Shown piece by piece: positions 40,038-48,445 of a stretch of 64,000 nucleotides of DNA. Within the stretch, counting starts at the first letter, position 1. Each line of letters starts with the position of its first letter. A model generated the notes under the pieces. The model ran no database searches. It was not told where the DNA came from and was given only the letters and a program-made list of their open reading frames with translations. Location: NCBI GenBank assembly GCA_947629905.1, contig CANRFM010000003.1:62001-126000 (forward strand), read 5' to 3'. The position numbers and the translations under genes were made by a program. Source of the stretch: an uncultured Clostridia bacterium. GTDB lineage: Bacteria; Bacillota; Clostridia; Oscillospirales; Ruminococcaceae.

Positions 40038-41003
40038 TCAGGCATTTCTCCCTTCCCCGTAGTAATTTTCATAGGCTTTGATAATATCCTGTACAAGTTT
40101 GTGTCGCACCACATCTTTGTCCGTAAAACGGATCGTGGCAATATCTTCCACGTGCTTGAGGACTTTAATTGCTTCCACAAGTCCGGACTTCCGCTTTTCC
40201 GGGAGATCGATCTGTGTCACATCCCCGGTAATGACCATCCGGCTGCCCTCCCCAAGGCGGGTGAGGAACATTTTGATCTGTTCTGAAGTTGTATTCTGCG
40301 CCTCGTCTAAAATAATGAAGGCGTTGTCAAGCGTTCTGCCCCGCATATAGGCAAGCGGTGCGACCTCGATGATACCCTTTTCCATATGCCGTGTAAAATT
40401 TTCAGCCCCGAACATATCAAACAGCGCATCATACAGCGGTCTTAAATACGGATCGACCTTGTTTTGCAGATCACCGGGCAGAAAGCCGAGTTTTTCGCCA
40501 GCCTCCACTGCCGGACGGGTGAGAATGATCCGCTGCACCTCATGCGCCCGGAATGCCCGCACCGCCAATGCTACCGCAAGATAGGTCTTGCCCGTTCCGG
40601 CAGGGCCGACCCCAAGGACGATCGTATTTCTGCGGATGGCATCCACATATTTTTTCTGACCAACGGTCTTTGGTCGAACGACTTTTCCGCTTGTGGTGAT
40701 GCAGATCCCGTCACCGTCGAGTGTCCGGACGGCATCCGTTTCGCCGTCTGCGACCATGGAAAGCACATACCGCACGGTCTGTTCCGTCAGCTGCTGCCCC
40801 TTGTGCAGCAGTTCTTCCATAAGGCGCAGCGCAGAGGCTGCCTTTTCGCACTGTGCCTCTTCTCCGGTAATATGTACATCTGCCCCACGGCAGAAAAGGA
40901 TAACATTATATTCACGCTGAATATGATTCAGATTTTCGTCACAGCTTCCGAAAATGCCCTGAAGATCGGACGGCTGCCCGAAAGAAACGGTTTTTTCTGC
41001 CAT
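40038..41003 (-). CDS. phoH: PhoH-like ATPase (YbeZ family)
   Basis: The 321 residues consist of an N-terminal domain of about 100 residues and a PhoH ATPase domain. Walker A is GPAGTGKTYLA (about 137-147) and Walker B FIILDEAQN (about 235), with the conserved RPAVEAGEKLGFLPGD segment. PhoH/YbeZ proteins work with YbeY in RNA metabolism, and ybeY lies directly downstream. A consensus promoter lies 66 bp upstream of the ATG. Confidence 0.95.
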   Translation of the reverse strand: MAEKTVSFGQPSDLQGIFGSCDENLNHIQREYNVILFCRGADVHITGEEAQCEKAASALRLMEELLHKGQQLTEQTVRYVLSMVADGETDAVRTLDGDGICITTSGKVVRPKTVGQKKYVDAIRRNTIVLGVGPAGTGKTYLAVALAVRAFRAHEVQRIILTRPAVEAGEKLGFLPGDLQNKVDPYLRPLYDALFDMFGAENFTRHMEKGIIEVAPLAYMRGRTLDNAFIILDEAQNTTSEQIKMFLTRLGEGSRMVITGDVTQIDLPEKRKSGLVEAIKVLKHVEDIATIRFTDKDVVRHKLVQDIIKAYENYYGEGRNA

Positions 41004-41068
41004 TGTTGTCTGTTTTCACTCCTCTTGTTGTGCAGCAATGCAATGTCTGTGATTCGATGAACATAATT

Positions 41069-41097
41069 ATTATACAACATATTTTGCTCGTTGTCAA
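41069..41097 (-). promoter_or_regulatory. sigma-A promoter of phoH-ybeY-era-recO
   Basis: On the minus strand TTGACA (41092-41097), 17 nt, TATAAT (41069-41074): a perfect consensus. Confidence 0.92.
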
Positions 41098-41201
41098 TAT
41101 ATTTTTGCCAGAACACATACAGAATTTTGTGCATTTTACAAAAGGAACTTTGTCTATTTTAGCACTTGAGAAAAAAGAAAAAAATTTTTTTGAAAAAACA
41201 C

Positions 41202-41230
41202 TTGACAAGATACGGAAAAACGGTTATAAT
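41202..41230 (+). promoter_or_regulatory. sigma-A promoter of infC-rpmI-rplT
   Basis: TTGACA (41202-41207), 17 nt, TATAAT (41225-41230), with an A/T-rich upstream element identical to that of the tRNA-Leu promoter. Confidence 0.93.
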
Positions 41231-41237
41231 AGATAAT

Positions 41238-41404
41238 GAAAACAAAGCAGACACATCATGTGCCTCACCGTCTGACCCGGATATGGTGCCGAGACGGTCA
41301 ATATCTGACCGCATGAACAGGGGCGTGACCTCTGTGTGCAGTAGATGTGTGAGTGCCGGCTTGTGTCCGCACTCATTTTTTGTTTCAAATTTCAATGCTT
41401 GGGG
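41238..41404 (+). ncRNA. infC leader RNA with transcription attenuator (L20 leader type)
   Basis: About 170 nt lie between the promoter and the infC ribosome site. The 3' part forms a terminator: stem 41351-41359 with 41366-41374 (one bulged C), followed by ATTTTTTG. Upstream lie further complementary pieces (for example GACGGTCAATATCTGACCGC near 41292), which suggests alternative folds. In Firmicutes this operon is controlled by ribosomal protein L20 through such a leader. Attenuation here is inferred from position and the terminator; I did not model the full structure. Confidence 0.65.
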
Positions 41405-41413
41405 GTGCCCGCA

Positions 41414-41938
41414 ATAAGTAAGGAAACAAAGGACATTCAGATCAACGAGATGATCCGGGACAAGGAGATCCTTGTCATTGATACGGACGGTCAGAAGCTT
41501 GGCATCATGTCCGCAAGGGACGCACAGAAGCTCGCTTATGAGAAAAATCTGGATCTGGTCAAGATCGCTCCGCAGGCAAAGCCGCCTGTGTGCCGTATCC
41601 TCGATTACGGCAAGTACTGCTTTGAACAGCAGAAGCGTGAAAAGGAAGCCAAGAAGAATCAGAAAGTCATGTCCATAAAGGAAATTCGTATGTTTTCTGC
41701 GATCGATACACATGACTTCGAGACAAAGGTCAATCAGGCGAACAAATTTCTGAAAGCCGGCGATAAGCTAAAGGTTTCCGTGCGCTTCCGGAGACGTGCG
41801 ATCACGCATCCGGAATTAGGCTCAGAGCTGCTCGAACGCTTCCGGGAAGCGTGCAGTGAGTTCGGCACGGTCGAAAAGCCTGCCAAGATGGAAGGCCGCA
41901 GTATTGTAATGTTCATATCCCCGAAGGCATCTAAGTAA
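41414..41938 (+). CDS. infC: Translation initiation factor IF-3, probable ATA start
   Basis: IF-3 binds the 30S subunit and proofreads start-codon choice. The protein matches the family from [14 protein letters not shown] to the end, including [23 protein letters not shown] in the usual places. No ATG or TTG fits the expected N-terminus. The codon that aligns with the Bacillus start region is ATA at 41414, placed 6 nt after GGGGGTG. That gives 174 residues. A GTG at 41405 is the alternative but lacks a ribosome site, and the first ATG (41450) would cut conserved residues. Non-standard infC starts are known to be autoregulatory. Confidence 0.93.
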   Translation: MSKETKDIQINEMIRDKEILVIDTDGQKLGIMSARDAQKLAYEKNLDLVKIAPQAKPPVCRILDYGKYCFEQQKREKEAKKNQKVMSIKEIRMFSAIDTHDFETKVNQANKFLKAGDKLKVSVRFRRRAITHPELGSELLERFREACSEFGTVEKPAKMEGRSIVMFISPKASK

Positions 41939-41967
41939 GCACCCAAATCAAAGGAGGAACTGTAATC

Positions 41968-42174
41968 ATGGCAAAAAAGGTGAAGGTTAAGACGCATTCC
42001 GGCGCAAAAAAGCGCTTTAAGCTGACCGCAAACGGTAAGGTGAAGTATCAGCACACCAACAAGCGCCACAGACTGACCCAGAAGGACACCAAGCGCAAGA
42101 GAATCGCAAGAGGTGCAGGTGTTGCTGACGTGACCAATACACCGACCATCAAGAAGCTGATCCCGTATCTGTAA
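41968..42174 (+). CDS. rpmI: 50S ribosomal protein L35
   Basis: This very basic 68-residue protein is a full match to L35 (starts [33 protein letters not shown] in the middle). AAAGGAGGAACTG precedes the ATG. It is the second gene of infC-rpmI-rplT, 29 bp after infC. Confidence 0.97.
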   Translation: MAKKVKVKTHSGAKKRFKLTANGKVKYQHTNKRHRLTQKDTKRKRIARGAGVADVTNTPTIKKLIPYL

Positions 42175-42218
42175 GAAGCAGCTTTCCTGAAATGAAATCA
42201 TATTGGAGGTAAATGACT

Positions 42219-42572
42219 ATGGCACGTATCAAAGGTGCAATGATGACTCGCAAGAGAAGAAATAAAACACTGAAGCTGGCAAAGGGTTACTTCGGCGCAA
42301 AGAGCAAGCATTTCAAGATGGCGAAGCAGGCGGTGATGAAATCCGGTCAGTATGCCTATATCGGCAGACGGCAGAGGAAGAGAAACTTCCGCCAGCTCTG
42401 GATCACCAGAATCTCCGCAGCCGCAAAGAATAACGGCATGAATTATTCCACATTCATGAACGGCTGCAAGAAAGCTGGCATCACCCTGAACAGAAAGATG
42501 CTCTCTGAGATCGCCATCCATGATGCCGAGGGCTTCGCAGCAATCGTCGAGAAGGCAAAGGCTGCTCTTTGA
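42219..42572 (+). CDS. rplT: 50S ribosomal protein L20
   Basis: The 117 residues match L20 ([20 protein letters not shown], then [20 protein letters not shown]). The ATG at 42219 is chosen because GGAGGT lies 8 nt before it and the standard N-terminus is M-A-R. An ATG 6 bp upstream is too close to the site. L20 is the known feedback regulator of this operon in Firmicutes. A terminator follows 11 bp after the stop. Confidence 0.97.
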   Translation: MARIKGAMMTRKRRNKTLKLAKGYFGAKSKHFKMAKQAVMKSGQYAYIGRRQRKRNFRQLWITRISAAAKNNGMNYSTFMNGCKKAGITLNRKMLSEIAIHDAEGFAAIVEKAKAAL

Positions 42573-42583
42573 TGTCATATCGG

Positions 42584-42613
42584 ACACGCTCTTGACACGG
42601 CTTAAGAGCGTGT
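42584..42613 (+). terminator. Terminator of infC-rpmI-rplT
   Basis: A 10 bp stem, ACACGCTCTT with AAGAGCGTGT, around a 10 nt loop, ending in TTTT. It also contains a TTGACA at 42592-42597, but no good -10 box follows. Confidence 0.88.
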
Positions 42614-42644
42614 TTTGCTTATCTGCCCTGAAAGGAGGCTTCCC

Positions 42645-43457
42645 ATGCACAGCATACTGCGTATCACAGCCCGGGATAACCCTGCCGTCAAGCACTACAG
42701 ACGGCTGCGGGATAATAAACGTGCCCGGCGTGAGGAGAAGCTCTTTGTCGCCGAGGGTCTGCGCATTGTATGCGATGCGCTGCAATATCCCGGTCTTGTG
42801 CAGCAGGTGTTCGTGACCGATACTGCCGCAGAACGGATCGGGGCGCTTCCGGAATTCCGGAAAGCGGATGCCTGCCTGCGTATTTCCGATGCCGTCGGGG
42901 AGAGTATGACCGATACATACCACACACAGGGTATTTTCGCTGTATGCCGTATGCCGGCGCAGCTCCCGCCGGCGGCATTGCTGCATAAAGACGGGCGGTA
43001 TCTTGTGCTGTGCAATTTACAGGATCCCGGCAATATGGGCATGATCCTGCGTACCGCAGATGCATTGGGTATGGATGCGGTATTCAGCGCCGGAAGCTGC
43101 GAGCTTTACAGCCCGAAAGTGGTCCGTGCGGCAATGGGTTCCCTGCTGCGGGTCTCTGTCTGTGAGACATCCCCGCTGCCGTTGGCAGCACTTTTGCGTC
43201 AGAGACAGATCTGCTCCTATGCAGCCGTCCCGGCAAAAGATGCGCAGCCGCTGAACGAGTGTGATTTTGACAATGGCTGTGCGGTCTGGATCGGCAATGA
43301 GGGAAACGGTCTGCCGGATGACCTGATCGCAGCTTGCGGGCGGACAGTGACCATTCCCATGCGGGGCGGTCCGGAATCCTTGAATGCTGCCATGGCAGCA
43401 GGTATCCTGATGTGGGAAATGACAAGGGGAAGGAAAGGTGAAACGCATGGAACATGA
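42645..43457 (+). CDS. TrmH/SpoU-family RNA 2'-O-methyltransferase
   Basis: The 270-residue SPOUT enzyme methylates ribose 2'-OH in rRNA or tRNA using SAM. An N-terminal substrate-binding domain (about 1-100, with EEKLFVAEGLRIV) is followed by the knotted SPOUT domain. Its motifs are NLQDPGNMGMILRTADA (about 131-147), IGNEGNGLPDDL and PMRGGPESLNAAMAAGI. The ATG at 42645 follows AAAGGAGG. It is first in the long run of genes reaching leuS, and its end overlaps dprA by 11 bp. The target nucleotide is unknown. Confidence 0.9.
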   Translation: MHSILRITARDNPAVKHYRRLRDNKRARREEKLFVAEGLRIVCDALQYPGLVQQVFVTDTAAERIGALPEFRKADACLRISDAVGESMTDTYHTQGIFAVCRMPAQLPPAALLHKDGRYLVLCNLQDPGNMGMILRTADALGMDAVFSAGSCELYSPKVVRAAMGSLLRVSVCETSPLPLAALLRQRQICSYAAVPAKDAQPLNECDFDNGCAVWIGNEGNGLPDDLIAACGRTVTIPMRGGPESLNAAMAAGILMWEMTRGRKGETHGT

Positions 43458-44799
43458 TGCATTGACAAAATACTGGCTGTGGCTGGTAATGGTTCTTGGG
43501 GTAGCCAACCCGAATGCACAGGTCATGCTGAAGCACGAGGGCGGTGTCCGGAACCTGTACCGCAAGCTGCACGACCCGGAATGCGGATTGCTCACCCCGG
43601 AACAGCGTCACAATCTGGAACGTACCGATCTGCATCGTGCAGAGCAGGTCATGGAGTATTGCGACAGTCATGATATCCACATCCTCACATGGAGCAGCAA
43701 GCTGTATCCGCATCAGCTGCGCCATATCTATAATCCGCCTTTGGTGCTGTTCTACCGGGGCAATAAGGAGCTGTTCCGGCGTATCATCTTCACGGTTGTC
43801 GGCACAAGGCGACCTTCGCAGTATAGCTTAGCGGTTGCAGAGCAGATATGCGGCGATCTTGCACGGGCAGGTGTGCTTTTAGCAAGCGGCGGCGCAATTG
43901 GCATTGATGCTTGTGCACACAGTGCAGCCGTCCGGCATGGCACACCGACCATTTCCGTGATGGGCTGTGGCGTGGATTTCGATTACCCGAAAGAAAACCG
44001 TTCGCTGCGTGAGAGAATTGTGGAAAACGGCTTACTGATCTCCGAATATTTTCCGGGCACAGGACCGAATGCACCGCATTTTCCGGTCAGAAACAGGATC
44101 CTGTCTGGCATCAGTGAGGGTGTGCTGGTCATTGAAGCAGGTGCCAAAAGCGGTTCTCTGATCACGGCAAATCTGGCTTGTGAGCAGGGAAAGAATGTGT
44201 TCTGCGTACCGCCGCATGACCTGATGGATGGGCGCTACGGCGGTACGGTCGATCTGCTTCGGGACGGTGCTTATACAGCCTACAGTGCTATGGACATTTT
44301 GAGCACTTTGCTGACCGAATATCCGTTCCGCCTTTCCTGCTATAAAGGGGATAACCTGAAAACAGAGCGAAAGTACAAGGTCTCCGAGGATGATTTCTAC
44401 ATCCCGCCCGTCAACAAGGACGAGCCGGAGCAAGCCGCTGTACAGGAGGAACAGCCCGCCGAACCGTCAGAAACCGTGCAGCAGGAGGAAACAGAAGCCC
44501 CCGAAGAGCAGCTTTCCGAGGAGGAAGAACCTTCAGAGAGACAGAATTTGTACAGAACGCCTTGTATCGTGACTGTTTCAGAGGAGGAAAGACAGCGGAG
44601 CATTGCCGAAAATGCAACCCCGGAACAGCAGGCGATACTAAAGCTTTTGCAGGACGGCGAGCAGAACAGCAATGCCATTTGTGAATTGACAGGTATGGAA
44701 TTTGAGGAGACTTCTATGCTGTTGGTCGAAATGGAAATGATGGGCTGGATCAGGAACAGCGAACGTGATATATATACCCTGCCCGGTGCAGAGGCATAA
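43447..44799 (+). CDS. dprA: DNA-processing protein DprA
   Basis: DprA protects incoming single-stranded DNA during transformation and loads RecA. The 450 residues have an N-terminal helical domain and the Rossmann-like core: VVGTRRPSQYS, GGAIGIDACAHSAA, VMGCGVDFDYPKEN and GSLITANLACEQGKNVFCVPP. An acidic Glu/Pro-rich linker of about 60 residues (near 320-380) and a C-terminal winged helix (about 385-450) follow. The acidic linker is longer than usual. ATG at 43447 follows AAAGGTG; a GTG 9 bp upstream is possible. topA and trmFO follow, as in Bacillus. Confidence 0.95.
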   Translation: MEHDALTKYWLWLVMVLGVANPNAQVMLKHEGGVRNLYRKLHDPECGLLTPEQRHNLERTDLHRAEQVMEYCDSHDIHILTWSSKLYPHQLRHIYNPPLVLFYRGNKELFRRIIFTVVGTRRPSQYSLAVAEQICGDLARAGVLLASGGAIGIDACAHSAAVRHGTPTISVMGCGVDFDYPKENRSLRERIVENGLLISEYFPGTGPNAPHFPVRNRILSGISEGVLVIEAGAKSGSLITANLACEQGKNVFCVPPHDLMDGRYGGTVDLLRDGAYTAYSAMDILSTLLTEYPFRLSCYKGDNLKTERKYKVSEDDFYIPPVNKDEPEQAAVQEEQPAEPSETVQQEETEAPEEQLSEEEEPSERQNLYRTPCIVTVSEEERQRSIAENATPEQQAILKLLQDGEQNSNAICELTGMEFEETSMLLVEMEMMGWIRNSERDIYTLPGAEA

Positions 44800-44842
44800 C
44801 ACAGGGAAGAAAGGAGCGTGCGCTGCATCGTGCAGCAGTTTT

Positions 44843-46921
44843 ATGTCAAATTTAGTGATCGTAGAGTCGCCCGCAAAGGCGAAAACCATACAAAAATACC
44901 TCGGACCCGGCTATGAAGTGATCGCCTCTATGGGTCATGTGCGTGATCTCCCGAAATCCCGTCTCGGTGTGGATGTGGAGCATGGTTTCACACCGCAGTA
45001 TCTTGACATGAAGGGCAAGGAAGAGGTCATCAAGGATCTGAAACGCCGTGCCAAGAAAAGCGATACCGTTTACCTTGCGACGGACCCTGACCGTGAGGGA
45101 GAAGCCATTTCATGGCATTTAGCGCAGATGTTACAGCTCGATATGCACGCCAACAACCGGGTCGCCTTCAATGAGATCACCAAGACTGGTGTCAAAAACG
45201 GCATGGCTAACCCGCACTGCATCGATATTGATCTGGTGAATGCCCAGCAGGCAAGGCGAATCCTTGACCGTCTGGTCGGCTATAAGCTCAGCCCGTTCCT
45301 CTGGAAAAAAGTCAGACGGGGACTGTCTGCCGGAAGAGTACAGTCTGTCGCTGTCCGCCTGATCGTGGACAGGGAAGAGGAGATCCGTGCCTTTGTCCCC
45401 AAGGAATACTGGAGCATTGATGCAAAGCTCACCTCTCCGCACAGCACAAGGCAGTTCATGGCAAAGCTTGCAGCGGTAGACGGCGAAAAAATCGAAATTG
45501 AGAATGAAGCACAGGCGCAGCTGCTTTTGCAGCGTCTGGAAGATGCCGAATTTAAGGTCGCAGCGATCAAGAAACGTGTCACCAAAAAGCAGCCTGCACC
45601 GCCGTTCATTACCTCTACGCTACAGCAGGAAGCATCCAAGCGCCTTGGTTTCCAGTCGAAGCGCACCATGAAAGCAGCACAGGAACTGTACGAGGGCATT
45701 GACTTGGACGGCATGGGTGCAGTGGGTCTGATCACGTACATGAGAACCGACAGTCTGCGTATTTCCGCAGATGCCCAGCAGGCAGCAGCGGACTATATCC
45801 GGCAGACCTACGGGGAGCAGTATCTTCCGGAAAAGCCCCGTGTGTTCAAGTCCAAAAAGAATGCACAGGATGCGCATGAAGCGATCCGCCCCACAATGCC
45901 CGACCTGACACCGGACAAGGCAAAGAACAGCCTGACAGATGATCAGTACAAGCTCTACAAACTGATCTGGGAGCGCTTTATTGCCAGCCAGATGGCAAAT
46001 GCCCTGCTGGATACGGTGGCAGTGGATATTGAAGCAGCCGGATGCCTGTTCAAGGCTTCCGGGTATTCTGTAAAGTTTGACGGCTTTACTGTACTCTATG
46101 AGGAAAAAAACGACAACGAGCCGGAGGGGCAGAAAAAGCTCCCTCTGCTTGCAATAGGCGATCTGCTCAAGGTGATCTCCCTTGACGGGAATCAGCACTT
46201 CACACAGCCCCCTGCCCGCTATTCCGAAGCCACGCTGATCAAGACACTCGAAGAAAACGGCATCGGCAGACCGAGTACCTATGCACCGACCATTACGACG
46301 ATCTTAGCAAGAAATTATGTCGAGCGTGAAGGCAAACAGCTCCGCCCGACCAGTTTGGGGGAGGTCACGACGCAGGTGATGAAATCCCATTTTTCGAGGA
46401 TCGTGGATGCGGATTTCACAGCGAAAATGGAAACCGAACTGGATAATGTGGAGCAGGGTACGACCGACTGGGTGAGTATGCTGGATACCTTTTACAAGGA
46501 TTTTGAACAGACCCTGAAAACTGCCGAGGAAGCAATGGACGGACAGCACGTGCGGATACCGGACGAGGAAACAGACATCGTCTGTGAACAGTGCGGACGG
46601 AAGATGGTCATCAAGATCGGCAGATTCGGGAAATTCCTTGCCTGCCCCGGTTTCCCGGAGTGCCGCAACACCAAGCAGATCATGCACGAGACAGGCGGTC
46701 TCTGCCCGCAGTGCGGCAAGAAAGTCGTCCTGAAAAAATCCAAGCGTGGCAGGAGCTTTTACGGGTGCAGCGGCTATCCGGACTGCCATTTCATGACGTG
46801 GAATGTTCCAGTAGAGGAACGCTGCCCGCAGTGCGGTTCCACGCTGTTTCAGAAAGGCGGCAAGTCCGGCACGCTGGTCTGTGAAAAAGAAGGCTGCGGC
46901 TACGAACGGAGCTTGAAATGA
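44843..46921 (+). CDS. topA: DNA topoisomerase I
   Basis: This type IA topoisomerase relaxes negative supercoils. The 692 residues start MSNLVIVESPAKAKTIQKYL (TOPRIM, with DPDREGEAI). The active-site Tyr is in GLITYMRTDS (about 296-305). Three C4 zinc fingers end the protein (CEQCGRK, CPQCGKK, CPQCGST). The only usable start is the ATG at 44843. The nearest ribosome site, AAGGAG (44811-44816), is 26 nt away, and a perfect 6 bp hairpin lies between them, bringing site and start to an effective distance of about 11 nt. Confidence 0.96.
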   Translation: MSNLVIVESPAKAKTIQKYLGPGYEVIASMGHVRDLPKSRLGVDVEHGFTPQYLDMKGKEEVIKDLKRRAKKSDTVYLATDPDREGEAISWHLAQMLQLDMHANNRVAFNEITKTGVKNGMANPHCIDIDLVNAQQARRILDRLVGYKLSPFLWKKVRRGLSAGRVQSVAVRLIVDREEEIRAFVPKEYWSIDAKLTSPHSTRQFMAKLAAVDGEKIEIENEAQAQLLLQRLEDAEFKVAAIKKRVTKKQPAPPFITSTLQQEASKRLGFQSKRTMKAAQELYEGIDLDGMGAVGLITYMRTDSLRISADAQQAAADYIRQTYGEQYLPEKPRVFKSKKNAQDAHEAIRPTMPDLTPDKAKNSLTDDQYKLYKLIWERFIASQMANALLDTVAVDIEAAGCLFKASGYSVKFDGFTVLYEEKNDNEPEGQKKLPLLAIGDLLKVISLDGNQHFTQPPARYSEATLIKTLEENGIGRPSTYAPTITTILARNYVEREGKQLRPTSLGEVTTQVMKSHFSRIVDADFTAKMETELDNVEQGTTDWVSMLDTFYKDFEQTLKTAEEAMDGQHVRIPDEETDIVCEQCGRKMVIKIGRFGKFLACPGFPECRNTKQIMHETGGLCPQCGKKVVLKKSKRGRSFYGCSGYPDCHFMTWNVPVEERCPQCGSTLFQKGGKSGTLVCEKEGCGYERSLK

Positions 46922-48252
46922 CCCCGGCAGTCGTAGTCGGCGGCGGACTTGCAGGCTGTGAAGCAGCATGGGCACTTGCCAATGCCGGGATACCAGTCAT
47001 CCTGTACGAAATGAAACCGCACCGCTACAGCCCTGCCCACCACAATGCAGATCTGGCAGAGCTTGTCTGCTCCAATTCCCTGAAAGCTGCCCGCCTTGCA
47101 TCGGCAGGCGGACTGCTCAAACAGGAAATGGCAATGCAGCATTCACTGCTTGTCGCCTGTGCCAAGAACTGTGCCGTTCCGGCAGGCGGTGCGCTTGCCG
47201 TGGACAGGGAACGGTTTTCGGCAATGGTGACGGAAATGATAGAAAACGCTCCGCTCATCAGCGTGCGCCGGGAGGAGATCACCGCTCTCCCGGAACGGAA
47301 TGCCGTCATTGCGACAGGACCTCTGACATCCGATGCCCTTGCGGCAGAGATCGAAAAGCGCTGCGGGGCAAGGCTGAGCTTCTTCGATGCGGCTGCACCG
47401 GTGGTCTCAGCAGAAAGTTTGGAGATGTCCCGAATCTTCGCCCAGTCCCGCTATGACAGGGGAGAGGCAGATTACCTCAACTGCCCCATGGAAAAGGACG
47501 AGTACGAGGCATTCTGGGATGCTCTTGTGACGGCGGAAAAAGCGCCGCTGCATGAGCATGACAAGGCAGCTTTCCGGGTGTATGAGGGCTGTATGCCGGT
47601 GGAAGTACTGGCGGCAAGGGGAAAAGATACGCTGCGTTTCGGTCCGCTGAAGCCGGTCGGGCTGCATGACCCGGCAACCGGGCGCAGACCCTATGCGGTG
47701 GTACAGCTCCGCAAGGAAAATCAGGCAGGCACGATGTATAACCTTGTGGGGTTCCAGACCCACCTGAAATTCGGGGAGCAGAAGCGGGTGTTCGGGATGA
47801 TACCGGGGCTTGAAAATGCGGAATTTCTGCGCTACGGCGTGATGCACCGGAATTTCTTCCTGAATAGCCCGCAGCTGCTGGAAGCAGACTATTCGCTGCG
47901 GGGTGCAGAGAATCTTTTCTTTGCCGGGCAGATGACAGGGGTCGAGGGGTATATGGAATCTGCGGCAAGCGGTATCGTTGCAGGTAACAGCCTTGCCCGG
48001 AGAATGCTGGGAAAGTCCCCCTATATTTTGCCGGAAACGACCATGACAGGCGCTTTGGCAGCCTACGTGAGCCGTGGCGGGGCGGCAGATTTTCAGCCGA
48101 TGGGGGCAAATATGGGACTATTGCCGCCGCCGGAAATACCGATCCGGGGCAAGCAGGAGCGCTATCAGGCAATTGCGGAAAAAGCCGTGGAATGCCTGAA
48201 AGCAGCACTTCATGAGCTGGTGAACGATATGCCGGAAAGGTCATGGCTGTGA
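46918..48252 (+). CDS. trmFO: tRNA (uracil-5-)-methyltransferase TrmFO
   Basis: TrmFO makes T54 in tRNA using methylene-tetrahydrofolate and FAD. The 444 residues show the FAD-binding GGGLAGCEAAWALA (8-21), the family block ELVCSNSLK (about 48-56), and GQMTGVEGYMESAASG near residue 340. It overlaps the topA stop as ATGA, matching the dprA-topA-trmFO order of Firmicutes. Confidence 0.96.
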   Translation: MTPAVVVGGGLAGCEAAWALANAGIPVILYEMKPHRYSPAHHNADLAELVCSNSLKAARLASAGGLLKQEMAMQHSLLVACAKNCAVPAGGALAVDRERFSAMVTEMIENAPLISVRREEITALPERNAVIATGPLTSDALAAEIEKRCGARLSFFDAAAPVVSAESLEMSRIFAQSRYDRGEADYLNCPMEKDEYEAFWDALVTAEKAPLHEHDKAAFRVYEGCMPVEVLAARGKDTLRFGPLKPVGLHDPATGRRPYAVVQLRKENQAGTMYNLVGFQTHLKFGEQKRVFGMIPGLENAEFLRYGVMHRNFFLNSPQLLEADYSLRGAENLFFAGQMTGVEGYMESAASGIVAGNSLARRMLGKSPYILPETTMTGALAAYVSRGGAADFQPMGANMGLLPPPEIPIRGKQERYQAIAEKAVECLKAALHELVNDMPERSWL

Positions 48253-48265
48253 GGAGTGAGATCAT

Positions 48266-48445
48266 ATGCAGAAAAGCAGCTTCAAGAGACTTTCCTATGA
48301 GGATAAGTTTGACAGAACATATGCGTGCTGGGCAAATAATCACAGCGGCTGGCGAAAATATAAACGTTCAAACCGGAGAATGGCAAGAAGAATGCTGAAA
48401 AGGGAATTACTGGCAGAACGTATACGGCGGAGGTACACATCATGA
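48266..48445 (+). CDS. 59-residue basic protein of unknown function
   Basis: The ATG at 48266 follows GGAGTGAG and opens a 60-codon frame that ends TGA overlapping the plsX start as ATGA. The product is strongly basic (about a third Arg or Lys) and helical, with an aromatic centre (YACWANNHSGWRKYKRS) and an Arg-rich end. It fills exactly the gap between trmFO and plsX. Position alone recalls rpmF before plsX in other bacteria, but the sequence is not L32. The ribosome site and coupling argue that it is translated. An RNA-binding role would fit the charge but is only a guess. Confidence 0.72.
   Translation: MQKSSFKRLSYEDKFDRTYACWANNHSGWRKYKRSNRRMARRMLKRELLAERIRRRYTS

Noticed and set aside
42592-42622. 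Promoter for trmH made from TTGACA at 42592
   Set aside because: The sequence 17-19 nt downstream (TTGCTT or GCTTAT) is not a convincing -10 box, and the -35-like match lies inside the rplT terminator loop.
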